From the NCBI GenBank assembly GCA_032622095.1, contig CP136065.1:93751343-93815342 (forward strand): a stretch of DNA of 64,000 nucleotides. Reading direction: 5' to 3'. Below are positions 24,008 through 36,669 of the stretch, in pieces. Position 1 is the first letter of the stretch, and each line of letters opens with the position of its first letter. The notes under the pieces were generated by a model. The model saw nothing but the letters and a program-made list of their open reading frames with translations, did no database searches and had not been told where the DNA came from. A program made the position numbers and the translations under genes. Source of the DNA: Siphonodentalium dalli (lineage: Eukaryota > Mollusca > Scaphopoda > Gadilida > Siphonodentaliidae).

Positions 24008-25215
24008 TTAAGCAATAAGGTGACTAGACTGAGCACTGTCTACATAGAGTTCGTTGGGCGAAGATTGGAAAGACGGCGCTGACAATGTAGATTCCATAAC
24101 AGGAGGAGTGTAGTATGAAGAACCGAAGTGGTATGGATGTTGATAGCCGTATCCATACTGCTGGTAACCGCTGAAGCTGTATGTCGGATTGAACTGATAC
24201 CGAGGCACGGGTGGGTAACTGTATGTAGTTATAGGGTAGGAATATTGTTCGTATTTAGCACTTGACTGTGGTTGCACACAAGCTGGTGTGTCGACCGGTT
24301 GAATCGTACGTAGTGGTGGACTACTTGAAAGATCACTGATATACGATGAGTCCAATGTATAGTCAGTCGGTCGCCTGTTGACATCGAACTCTGGGCTGGA
24401 ATCCAACAATGTCTCGTAACCACTATCCACACTGATGTTTGGTGACGAGTAACTAATACTATTCGCCGAAGCACATGGAGACAGAACCGCATAATCTACT
24501 GGCGAAGCAGGCACGCTGGCGACGAATGGTTGAACTGGTGACGTGGTTGTCGGGAGCCGTTCGGGATGTTGCTCGTTTGTTGTTGGGTTAACTGACGGCA
24601 CGATGTCATCACGTGGTGATAGATCGCAGATCTGCGACTCGAACACTTTTCGCGGCTCAGCTGACATGGAGAGGTTGTGTCTGAATGTCTCCATTCTATG
24701 TGACAACGCAGTGGATACACGGTCCCAGAACTGGCCGGCGTTTACTCGGTGGTAGCCCCAACGCAGGGTGTTGGTACCGCTCTCTCGGTCGACGTTAGAT
24801 CGGTGGTCTCCTTTGGCGAATGTTGGAAGGCTGGTGGGGACGATGGTCCAGAGGAAGGTGGCTCTGCCGAGAGGTCCGGACTGAGGCTGGCCGCGACCGA
24901 CGCCGATCTTGGTGAAGCATTTTGTTTTGGAGAGGCTGTGTCTGACGGCGTTCTTCCAGTGTTCTCTTGTCGAATGTCGGAAGAATGAGAAGCGATGCTT
25001 GATGTAGCGGTATATCTCGGTGATTGGAAGGCAGAAGTTTGGAGATCTCAGGACGGCGATGTAGATGAGTTCGGTATAGGAGTAGTTGGGCTTGACGTTG
25101 ATGTCATCGCTGACGTCAAGGCGTTCGTACAGGGCGACGAAGTTGTCGACGACTTTGCGGAGATCTATGTCGGTTTCTTGTGAAAATTGTGTTTTCGTTT
25201 GCTGATCGTAGGTAC
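24008..25215 (-). pseudogene. Forkhead gene copy 4, exon 1 missing
   Basis: Exon 2 is full length (1208 bp) with its TTCCAG acceptor, an open forkhead domain and an open tail, which has VPRYQF where the others have VPSYQF or VPPYQF and shares ASVP with copy 3. The intron continues normally to about 26036, then jumps into repeat DNA that elsewhere lies 5' of the gene. The exon 1 sequence (MKRKFSDEFS ... QHRP) is found near copies 1, 3, 5 and 6 but not between 26036 and 38000. About 1.9 kb of repeat DNA carrying a reverse-transcriptase fragment stands in its place, after which the normal 5' flank resumes at 27951. As it stands the gene lacks a start. It might survive through an alternative first exon. 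Confidence 0.8.
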
Positions 25216-26036
25216 CTGGAAGCAGAAGACGATTCTAGTTAGAAACAATAATGGGCGTGCTATGGTTAAAGAAAGTTAGATAACTCCATATCCTGATCAA
25301 CAGGGCATTATCTTATTACCTAACATCAGATCATTTAAAGCTGTTTTAACCGGATACGTACTCTGTTTAGCGTGTGTATATATGGCCTTGGTATTACGTA
25401 GCCATACATGATTGTATATATATTAAACATACGCAATTCACCAAATCAACCATTAAATCATGGAACCAGACCAACATTATAATTATAATCAGCAAAAACG
25501 GACATAACGTCAGAAGAAGAACTATCTACTGTGAACAATATATATTCTCAACAAAAATATATATGTGTTACAATGTAGCCTTTAACAAACTGAAAGGTTA
25601 TGAGGGTGCTCTGAACATTTGACTGCGTTTTACTATGCGGATATGCCTTTAATTAACAAAACATAAGGGTGGTGACGGTATGCAGGATTCCCTTAAAGAT
25701 ACGAGCGGCGTTGGCGGTGTGTGTTAAAATATTCACCTCCGTCAATAACCGCCATAAACGGAAAGAATAGTAAGATATATAGACATAAATATGGCATAAA
25801 CAGTATGTTATTGTCAATTTTTCCTGGTTTTCCTGGTTTTTGTTTAGATCCGGATATGGTAAACATAAAGAGCGTTATGGAAATAATAAAGAGCATTTAT
25901 ATCACCTGTGTGTGATTAACCAATATAATTGCGCAGTGTTATGTAAACAGAAGCACAACTTCTGTAACACGGGCAGGCTCTTATTTACGTACACCATCGT
26001 ACGTCTTGACGACAATATACTATTTACGCGCTTATT

Positions 26037-26227
26037 GTATGGAAATGAGGATCAGACAACAAGCCCGAGGGCTTATATGAAGTCTTCTCCTCTTTTGCGA
26101 CATGCCCCTTCCCAAATAAGTGAGGGAGGGGTATCGAGCAGACGGGAAATAATAGAAATAATAGTTTTAAAGGAGAAGTAACTAAGTTGGGATGGACACA
26201 GCGGAAGATAGTGTTAGGGATAGCAGG

Positions 26228-26288
<61 letters not shown>

Positions 26289-26621
26289 TGAGAGAGAGAG
26301 TGAGAAAGTAGAGGGGACAGAGTTTTCAATAATTTATTTGCTGCGTGGTGAAAATTATGCTCGTAGTAATATGCATGCGTCAGGCTTCACGGGAGGGGGT
26401 CAATCGCAATGGCCAATTCCTATTTCATTTCAATGGGGTTCACTGCGAATATTGCTGTATTCTTCATGTAGAATCATTTCACGTATATACAGGATAGTGA
26501 CAAGTAAGTAACTTACAAAATAATCGTTATCGGAAGACATTTAGTACTACATATATAATGGGGAACATCGTGCTGCCGCATAACGCGGCCGGAATCCAAA
26601 GCAATTTGTTACCAATACAGA
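26037..26621. other. Repeat DNA replacing exon 1 of copy 4
   Basis: From the joint at about 26036 the sequence matches 29431 onward, then a (GA)n tract (26232-26310), then LINE 3' DNA resembling 30010-30320. No gene seen. Confidence 0.6.
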
Positions 26622-27950
26622 TCATGGAAATCTTTTTGTTCTCATAATATATGTCTGTACTGCATTAAATATTTGTTTGTTTTCGCGAAGACTAAGCTCT
26701 CTTGACCCCCGCATTAGTGTATTCTCAGATAAGGCAACATTTGGTAGGGAGTCATATAGTTCTCTTCTGGGCTCTTGATAAAATATACATTCAAAGAGAT
26801 AGTGGTAAGTTGTCTCAAATTCCCCACATAGACAGAAGGGGGAAATTGTTACATGGTTATCTGTCAGGTCGCCACTTAGGTGGCTGCAGTTCAATCTTAA
26901 CCGGGTATGGAGGATATGAGATTTACGACATTTACTATGATAAAAATAGGCAGGTGGACGTATATTGTCACTGTTCAGTTCCTTTTTGAAGTCTTCGATT
27001 GTACTGCTGCTCTTTGTAGTTTCTGACAGTTTGTTCCATTCGGTAATTGCAGATGGTAAGAAAGAATCCATATAATAGTCATAATTAATATTCGAGGGTA
27101 GTCTTATATGTTCAAATCTGAAGTTATATCTGGAATTATTTGCCTGAATTGGTCGTACATAATTTCTTAAAATTGATGGAGCAGTTCCTCGTATCATTTT
27201 AAAAAATTGGCACAGCTTGTGTTTTCTACGGCGTGAAGAGAGGAGTTCCCAGCCAGTCTCTGACAAAAGGCACGCGTTACTCGTACTGATGGTTGCACCT
27301 GTTACTATTCGGGCCATTTCATACTGAACCTTTTCAATGTCATCACTAAGATAATCAGGGCAGTTATCCCAAACAGGGGAGGCATATTCCAGTATTGGTC
27401 GGATAAATGTATAATGTATTTTTTCAAGCGTTACTCTGCTTAGCCTGTATCTGTGTTTACGTACTAGATTTACTCGACTCCATGCTTTGTCAAGCATAGA
27501 TCTGATGTGGATACCCCAAGAGCCCATGTTGTCGAAAGTAAGTCCCAGATGTTTATGGCTGTCAACCTCAACAATTGTCGCGGTTCCCATGGTCAAATGT
27601 GGATGATATACTGGTGTTTCTTTCCTGGAGATTAAGAGAGATTCCGTTTTCAGGGGATTGAATTTTACAAGCCATTCTGATGCCCAACACATGAGAGTTT
27701 CGAGGTCATCGTTGATTAGTTTTGCGGCCATGGTGGGGTCTTCGATAGTAAGAAATAGAGAAGTGTCATCAGCAAATAGACGAATGTTGCATCGTATATT
27801 TTCGGTTATATCATTAATATAAATTAAAAACAGAAGTGGGCCTAATACTGAGCCTTGCGGCTCACCTGCTGTTACATCTTGTAGTTCCGAACGTGTGCCG
27901 TCTATGACAACCTGTTGTTGTCTACATTCTAGATACGATTTCATCAAGTT
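26622..27950 (-). pseudogene. 5'-truncated non-LTR reverse transcriptase
   Basis: A 441-codon ORF with no start of its own, cut at its 5' end at about 27950. It carries the second half of a reverse transcriptase: GEPQGSVLGPLLFLIYINDI at residues 28-47 and the catalytic LFADD at 57-61, followed by the thumb region (HKHLGLTFD, IRPILEYASPVWD). It ends in a Cys/His knuckle (CLCG at 372, HYLFEC to 387). The motifs fit the Jockey/CR1 group of LINEs. The N-terminal endonuclease and RT motif A are absent, so it cannot be autonomous. It sits where exon 1 of forkhead copy 4 should be. Shorter copies of the same LINE tail occur at 30323, 44260 and 61746. Confidence 0.85.
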
Positions 27951-29190
27951 ATAAATAATTGTGACACTGATACTCCGGTTGTTGGCGGTTGACCAGCCTG
28001 TTGTGAAACGAAAACTGGTAATTGCAAGTATTTTTTTTATGTTTTGCCCGATGAGCTGAAATTTATCTTAGGAAGTTTTGGATTATTCAGTGTCAAATCG
28101 AACGGTGGATTTTAAAATTTAGTCAATACACTCAAAATCCCTTAAAACGATTTCTTTATATGATATATGTAATGCTACTTGTAAATTGTGAATGTTTTCC
28201 AATTTCGAGCCAGAGTAATATAAGATTGTCATATGTTTATCACCCGATAATTCGACCCGAACAAAGTAGTAAATACTTACATGTGTATGGTTCAAATTCA
28301 TTATGTTCTCTGAAATGGTAACGTCGATGTGGTTCACGTGGTTGAAATAATTCAATCTTAGTTGATATATATGTATATTATTCCACTGGAGGTAGTGTTT
28401 TGGATACTAACTTATCGGCTTTGTTCACCGAAACAGTCCATAATATGTCTTTAACTCATTTATCGGTCTATTTTGCCATACAGACCCAGACCGCGATGAA
28501 CACAATGATAATATATTTATGATAATATAATATACATATATGTACAACTAGATAAATTTGAAACTAGTTCATAGTAACTTTAGTGCCATCTTTACACATG
28601 TCCATTTTGTAGATATGTTTGTTTATGCTGTTTGTTCTGTCACACCAAATATTGTTGTATATTGGCATATATGCATAATACATTATCTATCTAACAATTA
28701 TAATTCAGCAGTTCATTCATCATAACAGATTCATATAACCAGGGTCAGTGTGTTGATTGTTTTCTGCGACAGTGCAAGCGATTTGCTTGATTGAGCGCTA
28801 TGGCGCGAAAAAGGTCGTCGATTCGGAAGGAATTGGTAAGAAAGTGTCTTTGGTGTCATTCGACGCGGGATAATCCCTGGAATAATATGTCCAAATCCCC
28901 TAAAATATTCTTTGGGGGAAATTCAGGGTCCCACATGGCCGTCGCCTGTTTCAGAAGACAATAAGTCATTTTGATTTTAGTGAGAAATCGTGTGAAATGT
29001 ATATATTTCTGTGACACTATAACACAATTCTATCTTTGAGTGAAAACATTAGAAACACACTACCCAAGATGGAAGCCAAAATGGCCACAGGCAGTGCAAG
29101 CTTCGAATATTGTTACTCATTTATTCTTAATCAGTTCGTTCTGGTTCGATAGGGAGAGAGGAAAAAAAGACTGAGGCTTAAGTTTTCCAT
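27951..29190. other. 5' flank of the copy 4 unit
   Basis: Matches 5465-6720 and is near-identical to 41876-43115 and 59388-60622. It holds the 78-codon ORF at 28119-28355. No other gene seen. Confidence 0.5.
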
Positions 29191-29191
29191 C

Positions 29192-29935
29192 AGTGTAAAC
29201 AATATTTATTTGAACGAAAGAACAGAACATTGACAATTATACATATAGAAGAAAAAAACATAGTTCAAATGAGAATTGGGTAACAAGCCATGAGTTTTCC
29301 ATTCGGACGTTAACTGACCATTCATACAGACAATAAATTCTGCCAGAGTTAGTGTAAACATATTTTTATTTCCAAATCCAACATAACATAATATACAGAT
29401 GATACAAATATGTAAAAATAGAAGAGATAATGTATGGAAATGAGGATCAGACAACAAGCCCGAGGGCTTATGTGAAGGCTTCTCCTCTCTGGCGACATGC
29501 CCCTTCCCCAATAAGTGAGGGATGGGTATCGATCAGACGGGAAAGGATAGAAATAATGTTTTTTTAGGAGATATGGAGATATATAACTAAGTTTGTGTTA
29601 GGGATGGAAGCAGGGAGAAGATAGTGTTAGGGATAATATTCATAATCTCCTCCCTTCTATCACTCCTCCATCTTTCTGATCCCTGCACTCGCTTAACTAA
29701 CTTCCCAACATTTATTTGAAAACACAGAACAATATTCAAATTCCCGTCCTTTTTACCCTGTAGCTGTCTGTATTGACACTCGGGGTAACATTTTTGGAGG
29801 AAAAGATTTTTATAAAAGCCATAGGCTCATGGCTTGTTATCTAATCCTCATTTGAACTATGTTTTTTTTTTCTCAATATGTATAATTGTCAATGTGATGT
29901 TCTGTTCTTTTGTTCAAATAAATATTGTTTACACT
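29192..29935. repeat. Foldback structure: about 105-bp inverted arms, 530-bp loop
   Basis: Left arm 29192-29294 (AGTGTAAACAATATTTATTT ... CCATGAG) is the reverse complement of right arm 29826-29935 with a few mismatches. Each arm, read outward, ends in CAAATAAATATTGTTTACACT, like the 3' end of a retrotransposon, so this could be two LINE or SINE tails in opposite orientation. The loop contains no recognised gene. Confidence 0.65.
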
Positions 29936-30322
29936 AAGAGACAGGAGAGAGGGAGAGAGAGAGATAGGGAGAGAGAGCGGGGTGAGAAAGTAGAAGACAG
30001 GAGGGGGACAGATGCATCGTGAAATGATGACAGTGGTGGGGAGTTTTCAATAATTTAGTTGTTGCGTGATAAAAAATGATGCTCGTCTATAGTAATATGC
30101 ATGCGTCAGGCTCCATGGGGGGGGGGGGGTAATCGCAATGGCCAATTCCTATTTCAATGGTGTTCACTGTGAATATCGCAGCATCCTTTATGTGGAATCA
30201 TTTCACGTATATACAGAACAGTGACAAGTAAGACTACATATATAATGGGGAATATCGTGCTACCGCATAACGCGGCCGGAATCCAAAGTAATTTGTTGCC
30301 CGTACAGATCATGGAAATCTTT

Positions 30323-30840
30323 TTGTTCTCATAATATATGTCTGTACTGCATTAAATATTTGTTTGTTTTCGCGAAGGCTAAGCTCCCTTGATGTCCGCA
30401 TTTGAGTATTCTCAGATATAGGACAACATAGGGTAGGGAGTCATATAGTTCTCTTCTGGGCACTTGATAAAATGTACATTCAAAGAGATAGTGGTAGGTT
30501 GTCTCAAGTTCCCCACATAAACAGAAGGGGGACATTTTTACATGGTTATCTGTCAGGTCACAACTCAGGTGGCTGCAGTTCAATATTAACCGGGTATGAA
30601 GGATATGAGATTTACGGCATTTACTAAGATAAAAATAGGCAGGTGGACGTATATTGTCACTGTTCAGTTCCTTTTTGAAGTCTTCGATTGTACTGCTGCT
30701 CTTTTTAGTTTCCGGCAGTTTGTTCCATTAGGTAATTGTAGATGGTAAGAAAGAATCCATATAATAGTCATAGTTAATATTCGAGGGTAGTCTTATATGT
30801 TCAAATCTGAAGTTATATCTGGAATTGTTTGCCTGAATTG
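30323..30840 (-). pseudogene. LINE ORF2 C-terminal fragment
   Basis: Encodes the same C-terminal region as the ORF at 26622 (open part 30329-30583, with CLCGELETTYHYLFEC). An in-frame stop and other changes follow upstream, and it ends abruptly at about 30840. Confidence 0.7.
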
Positions 30841-32580
30841 GTTCTTAGTTTACTCTTGTGCCTCCAAAAATTCATTTTAAAGAACGAGGTATGAACAAAC
30901 GGGACGAAACTAATCACCTTGAATAGTCCACAATGGCCGCTAAAATAAAGTGGTAAATTTTGCTTCAGTGTGTCCCACAATAGCTTACAATTTGTGGCTG
31001 AAAGATCTAATTCTCTAATCTCAAAAACTAATAGTTTTATGCATTAATTAATTGTTTATTTTTTTCTATTTAAATGGCTTCCGTTTTATTTAAACACAGA
31101 ACTGCTTTCCGAAATTTTGCGAATATCCACTTTGCGGGTTAGGACCATTATTTAATGGGTATAATTATGGTGTGAATTTTCGAAGTCAGAGTGTTTTCAC
31201 TGTATAGGAACGTTCTATCGCCGATTTGTGATGGTTCTTGATTGATTTGTGACGGTTCCTTGTTATCTAAATTATACATTTTCGCGAGTTTATGACCGTT
31301 AAAACGCAATTTTTGAACCATTTAGGTGATAATTCGATTAGTTTTTCCATTCCCCTCATAATATATGGTTCCAAATAACGTAAATATCATGACAATCCTA
31401 TTGTGCGAGTAATAACAACGACGAAAACTGCTAATTGTGATATCTCGATCGGTTCCCTCCCGATCGAGTCGGCTCTCTCCCAATTTAATCGGTTCTGTCC
31501 GGGAAATACGATGACTATTATTTGGAAGGATACGTGAAATAACCAAGTGAACACAACGAAATATCAATTATGTTGAATTTACACCACTTATGATCAATTT
31601 CGGTGAGTTACACTGCCTTCTTATATATAAATATGTATCAACAGTAGTAACAGAATCGTTCACTTTATTGTGACGCAAAGCATGCAATTTGACATGAATG
31701 GTCAATGTGAACTGCGAGGACTGATTATTTTCCCCAACAAACCAATCATAATGGTCGACTATTTCAAAATGGCCGCCACTTTTTTTCAATATGGCCGCCA
31801 CTTTTTTTCAAAATGGCCGCCACTGTTTTTCAAAAAGTCGCATTTTCAGCTTGTATTAAACTCATACGAACCACGTTACTTCCATTCCTTATTCGAAAAT
31901 GGTCGCCGCCCATGCAGATGGGTTCATATAGGTGACCCATGCCATTTCTCGGTTCCTTTATATATTAAGGTAAAAAAAAAGGTGCTGTAATTTGCCCCCA
32001 CAAGACGCATTAAATAGTCACCACAAACCCCGCCCGATCCAAAATTGACGGCGGTCAACCGAATTTGGATCGGGGGGGGCTGTTTGTGGTGTCTTGTGGA
32101 CACGTGTTTTAATTTCATTTTATCCACAGTTGTCATTTCACCTTGGGGCAGTATGAACGATAAAGTGAGTCCGAGTCGATTTAGCCAGTCCATGTACCGG
32201 TATATAGTTTGTAATTAAGTTCGTTTTAACTCTATTTTGGGCTTACTTGTGCAATTTGTGTTATTTATATAAATGCTTCATATACAAACAGGCAGCTAAG
32301 CTTATACGAGTGTATTAACATTTCACTCGATGATATTTGGATGGTTCGAGCGAAATGAAAACTGTATTCAATAAAATTAAATAAATACACATAAAACATG
32401 GTCTATCCAAATATGTTGGTGTACAACTCCATGACAAAACATCACAAATTATTGTAAAAAGATTATGTGCTTATTACTTGCTTGTTTTATTTGTTAAGTC
32501 GTTCCTTGTTTACGTATTATATAGTTTTTTTGTTATTAAATAACATTTGATATTTTAATTTGATTTATTTCATTATTTAT
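30841..32580. other. Unit DNA without recognisable genes
   Basis: Also present at 62270-64000, and a short part (31016-31160) recurs at 22545-22690. Contains three ATGGCCGCCACT-type repeats (about 31770-31830) and a long palindrome (32019-32091). The ORFs here resemble nothing known. Confidence 0.5.
32019..32091. repeat. Long palindrome (hairpin)
   Basis: CACCACAAAC and CCCGATCCAAA on the left pair with TTTGGATCGGG and GTTTGTGGTG on the right around a GGCGG centre. CAAGAC/GTCTTG further out may extend the stem. It may be a MITE remnant. Confidence 0.6.
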
Positions 32581-32594
32581 TCCTATGGGATCAA

Positions 32595-32755
32595 AATGGT
32601 TGGAAACTAAAAATTGTAATCGAAAAGTAATCAGTTACATTTTACTAAAGTAATTGTAATCGTAATCAATTACATTTGAAAACAATGTAATCAATAATCG
32701 TAATCATGACATGTAAATCAAAAGTAATTGTAATCGTAATCCCAACCCTGGCTAG
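32595..32755. mobile_element. Possible hAT-type MITE end
   Basis: Rich in alternating GTAATCGTAATC and AATTACATT, closing in CCCAACCCTGG. On the minus strand this begins CAGGGTTGGGATTACG, resembling hAT-type termini. The other end and a target duplication were not found. Confidence 0.35.
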
Positions 32756-35104
32756 AATTGAACACATATCCCACCTGGAATTTTCAACCACATACATTCA
32801 TTTATCAATTAAAGTCACTTTGTGGTTTGCACTCCAAAATACGCGTAATAATAGTCGCTTTTTAAGTTTTCCCGATATAGAAATAACTCGATAAACACTT
32901 GAAATACCTTTCTGTGAGCAGTATAATAATGTCACAGACAGACAAATTGGAGTCATGAAAAATACAACTTTGAACCGGATGTTTGGGTTCCAAAAAAAAC
33001 AAAAACATTTGTGCGACATGGAACAGAAAGAGCGTTCCGTGTTAATCTATTTTTTGATATGGTAGAAATAAAGAGCATTTGTTTTACTTCTGTACGAAAA
33101 ATTGTAAACAGTTGGAAAATGGCTCTGACCACAGTATGTATTTCTCAAAGCATATGAGGCCGGTATATATACTTATCAACATTTCTTGTATTTGCAACCA
33201 ATCTTATACATCCTTAGAAATTACTTAGACAAAATTTGGAAGCTCGAATGAGCCATGCCCATTTAAATTAACCGAATATCATGACAGTAGATGTCTAATT
33301 TCATTGGGTCAATTATGCAGGCGTGCACGATTATATATGATCCTATACCCAACATGACTTTTAATATGTTGTATCTGCCACTCGAAGTGAAGGTGATGCC
33401 ACTTAATACTCTTATTTCTTAATACATTTGTTGGATTATGTATGTAACATCCGCTGCAACCATTATCGGGTTTAAAACTTTTGTTACACACAACTAAATG
33501 ATCCTAAAGTGCAGAAATCGTTCGAATAAATATCATGGGAAAAAACCGTCACAGCCGTGATTACCTTGAAATAGAACCGTAACACTCATAAGTTGTGATT
33601 AGGAGGCTAATGCTCCAAATTATCGACACACATCAGGGGGGCCGGAAAAAACTGCGGGACACAACGTACCGGGGGTGGGGGGTACATAGGCGTCAAAAAT
33701 TTACACGTAATTTTTTTCCTTATTCATTTAGGGGGGGTTGTCGGAAAAAAATTGCATGTAATTGTTTTCCAAATATGTGTTTTCAGACTCACAACTTCAA
33801 TTTTCTCTCATTTTATAGAATATGGATTAACCTTAATATCCAAATCATATATACATGAGTACTACAATCCACCTAAAACAATTTTGGATAACCACTGTCT
33901 TGGTTTACATGTGATATTGACCCCATTAACCCTCTTAATAATGCCGACTATGTCAGTGTCTACCAGTCGAATGCAGAATTCTACCCTGCGATCGCTTATC
34001 TGGCAAATTTTTACTGCAGAACTATCCCATATATTAAACAATTTCTCCTCCAATGGTATCAGAAAACAGTTATATGCTGGTATCTCACTCATCTCATTTG
34101 CATCTTTTTCAAAGTCGAGGTAATGACTAGTTGTCATTTTTTTTAAAGTGCATACAAAGCGTTGCGATCACCAATATACATGTTTGTACATGTCATGACA
34201 TCACGAGGTACAAATCTGCGTTAGACAGTGACAATTTTAGTCATAATAATCTAAACTAAGTTACCAAGCACCTTCTCGTGAATTGTATGCTCTGGTGTTT
34301 TTTTCGGTTTCCGGTCAAACCGAGTTGTTGTCCGGCTGGGGTAGATTTGATTTTTATGGGGGGGGGGGGGGGAATGGTCAGTGGAAAAAACTGCAGTTTT
34401 TGCTGTTTGGGGGGGGGGGGTACCCAAACCGAAGAAAACAGTTTTTCCACCCTGTGTAGCACATAACCAGTCACTTCATGTATGCATTGGGTAGTTTGGG
34501 TGTATGTATAGTATGGGCATTTGCGCTGCAGGTATATGTATGGCGAACAGTACATAATGATTTGGATGTACCACAGTTGATAATATATCATTAATTTCTA
34601 TGATAGGCAGTTTCTGTTGGCCTAGATTCATAGGGTAAACATACTGATATTGTTTTATTCATATTTATTATGAATGTACAAAAGGAAAATTGTAGTATTA
34701 TTTCATAGCTGCGTATACCTATATAAAATGAAACTGATATAGGGATGTGAGTATGCAATATTTATGGCTGGTGTACCGATACAAGATTGGCTTTTGGCCA
34801 CAATATATTTCAGTAGTTTAGTTTTTTATAAATGCCGGTAGATCTCCACAGCAGCACCCGATTGCAGCCAATCTTTCCTAAAAACACATGAAAAGTTTTG
34901 GATGCAAACGGTATGCAGAGGTGGCAACTCGGACCTATATAATAGTATATTTGATATTTGGTAGAAAGTGCAATGTAGTCAATTTAAAGGAACACAATAC
35001 ATATTTCACAACATAGCTCCAAGGCTATTTTTCAGTGTCTTTTATTTACAAGTTCAGTTAAACATTTTTTGTTTAACGAAGAGCATTGGCTTCATCGATG
35101 GTCT
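32756..35104. other. Non-array DNA, nothing recognised
   Basis: No unit repeats and no ORF with a recognisable domain. G-runs at 34357-34372 and 34410-34420. The part nearest 35104 may be 3' UTR of the LINE-type element whose ORF1 follows. Confidence 0.4.
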
Positions 35105-36436
35105 TTAGTGTGAGCTTGTTCCCACTTGATGACTTTTTGTAGAAATTCTACCGTCGAATGTCCAGTAGGAGTCAATTTTACCAGCTTTTTTCAAAACTGA
35201 TAGTTCCTTGACTACTGCTTGTCTTGTTTCTGTCAGGCTTTCAGTGATGATAATCGAACTTCTCCCTTTTAGGCCCTTTTTGCTCATATATACTTGGAAT
35301 TTAGTTGTCCACAAATTGAAGCGGGCAATGATTTGTACAGTTCTCTTTGATGCGGTGGGTTGTGATGTGGCATTTCTCGAGGATTTATCTGGAAGCATGC
35401 GAATTCCACCCAGGGGATGAGCTCTGCTAATTTCATGTGGTCTGAGATCTGAGTTTAGCAAATTTAACTGATTTACCTTTCTAGTGATTAGGCCTATCCA
35501 GTCAAATTTCTTAAAGCCACTTGGTTGTAGAGTGTCCGGAATTTCCACATTATGGAATACGAGACAATTTCTTCGGCTATATTGCTCGGAGCCCTCAAAG
35601 AGATTATCAGCATGGTTTACTGCCTCGTTGAAACTCGAATCTATCATTTTTTGTATGTCCTCCGTGTTTGTAGATTGAGATTTGTCCAGAACATTTGTAT
35701 TTCTTTCAACTTGTTTTCTTAGATCTTTATTTTCCTCTTTCAACTTGAATATTTCTTCTTTAAGATATGTGATTTCAGTTTTTATAACAGTCATGTCACT
35801 TTTAACCTCCTCTACTTCATTTTTAGTTTCATCTATAGATTTCTTTATTGAGCTTTCTATGTGGGTATTCAGGTTAGAGAACATTTTGGTCATATTTGCT
35901 ATCTCATTACTTATTGATGTGAATTCCTCCTTGATGGATATCTTGATTTGATCTTTTATTGATCTATCAATATGTTCTTCCATCGACTCATCTAGGGTGA
36001 CCTTTCGTCTATTTATTCTACTCGGAGATTCATCGTCAAAAGACCGTTTCACTGGTTTCCGCTGTCGTAATACTTGCAGGCGCTGAGATGTGGCACTGAA
36101 ATTTTTAATGAAGGCAGATGGAGATCCCAATGGAGAAGTTATGGGGCTGAAATTTGGCGTGCTTTGTTGGCTCAAAGGTAGAAAGTTTTCATCAGCCACT
36201 GTGTTTATGACCTCCATTATGGTGTCGTTTCGGCAGTCATCTTTGAAATTTGCTCCTACTAGTAACTCTTTTGATTTGGGCAACTGCAGTGCATCAGGGT
36301 CAATGCTTGGTGTGTCCATACCTTCTTCATTATCGTGGCAGAGTTCCGACGACGACGTACCCATGGCTGAATCTGCAGCTGATTGACTTCCATCTGTGTG
36401 TGTGATTTCAGTTTGTTTATGTTCCTCATCCGCCAT
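35105..36436 (-). CDS. L1-type retrotransposon ORF1 protein (solo)
   Basis: 443 residues, intact, ATG start (MADEEHKQTE). An acidic Ser/Thr-rich N-terminus with SP motifs is followed by a long Lys/Glu-rich coiled coil at about 155-260 (LKEEIFKLKEENKDLRKQ). Next comes an RRM-like part opening with EQYSRRNCLVFHNV (about 282-295), and a C-terminal domain ending WTFDGRISTK (about 423-432). This order matches L1-type ORF1p (transposase 22 family), RNA-binding chaperones that coat LINE RNA. No ORF2 follows in 33000-35100, so the element is partial or the ORF was mobilised alone. The 5' leader (36437-36669) ends where forkhead unit DNA resumes. Being unbroken, it may be young or domesticated. Confidence 0.75.
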   Translation of the reverse strand: MADEEHKQTEITHTDGSQSAADSAMGTSSSELCHDNEEGMDTPSIDPDALQLPKSKELLVGANFKDDCRNDTIMEVINTVADENFLPLSQQSTPNFSPITSPLGSPSAFIKNFSATSQRLQVLRQRKPVKRSFDDESPSRINRRKVTLDESMEEHIDRSIKDQIKISIKEEFTSISNEIANMTKMFSNLNTHIESSIKKSIDETKNEVEEVKSDMTVIKTEITYLKEEIFKLKEENKDLRKQVERNTNVLDKSQSTNTEDIQKMIDSSFNEAVNHADNLFEGSEQYSRRNCLVFHNVEIPDTLQPSGFKKFDWIGLITRKVNQLNLLNSDLRPHEISRAHPLGGIRMLPDKSSRNATSQPTASKRTVQIIARFNLWTTKFQVYMSKKGLKGRSSIIITESLTETRQAVVKELSVLKKAGKIDSYWTFDGRISTKSHQVGTSSH

Positions 36437-36669
36437 TTTGGTTGCCAGGTCGATGCTATTTTTAGATGCTAGATATGGAAGTCCTATTAATGTCTCAAAA
36501 CCAACAGTTGGTAGTTTCTATTTAGTTTAATTTAGTACATTAGTCAATTTATGAGATTGATGTACATTCTTTTCACTTGTAATACATTGTGAAGTCGCTC
36601 CTTTCTCCGAACAAAACGAGAAAACTCTTCACTGAAATTTACTCCGTCTCGCCTTGTTCCGCCATCTTG

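Noticed and set aside
26024-26329. Ser/Leu-rich ORF
   Set aside because: Translation of a (GA)n tract within repeat DNA.
31322-32193. Several 77-106-codon ORFs repeated at 62747-63433
   Set aside because: They overlap one another on both strands, include a GCC simple repeat and a palindrome, and match no family known to me.
33595-34591. ORFs around G-runs
   Set aside because: Short, overlapping on both strands, dependent on homopolymers, and no domain seen.
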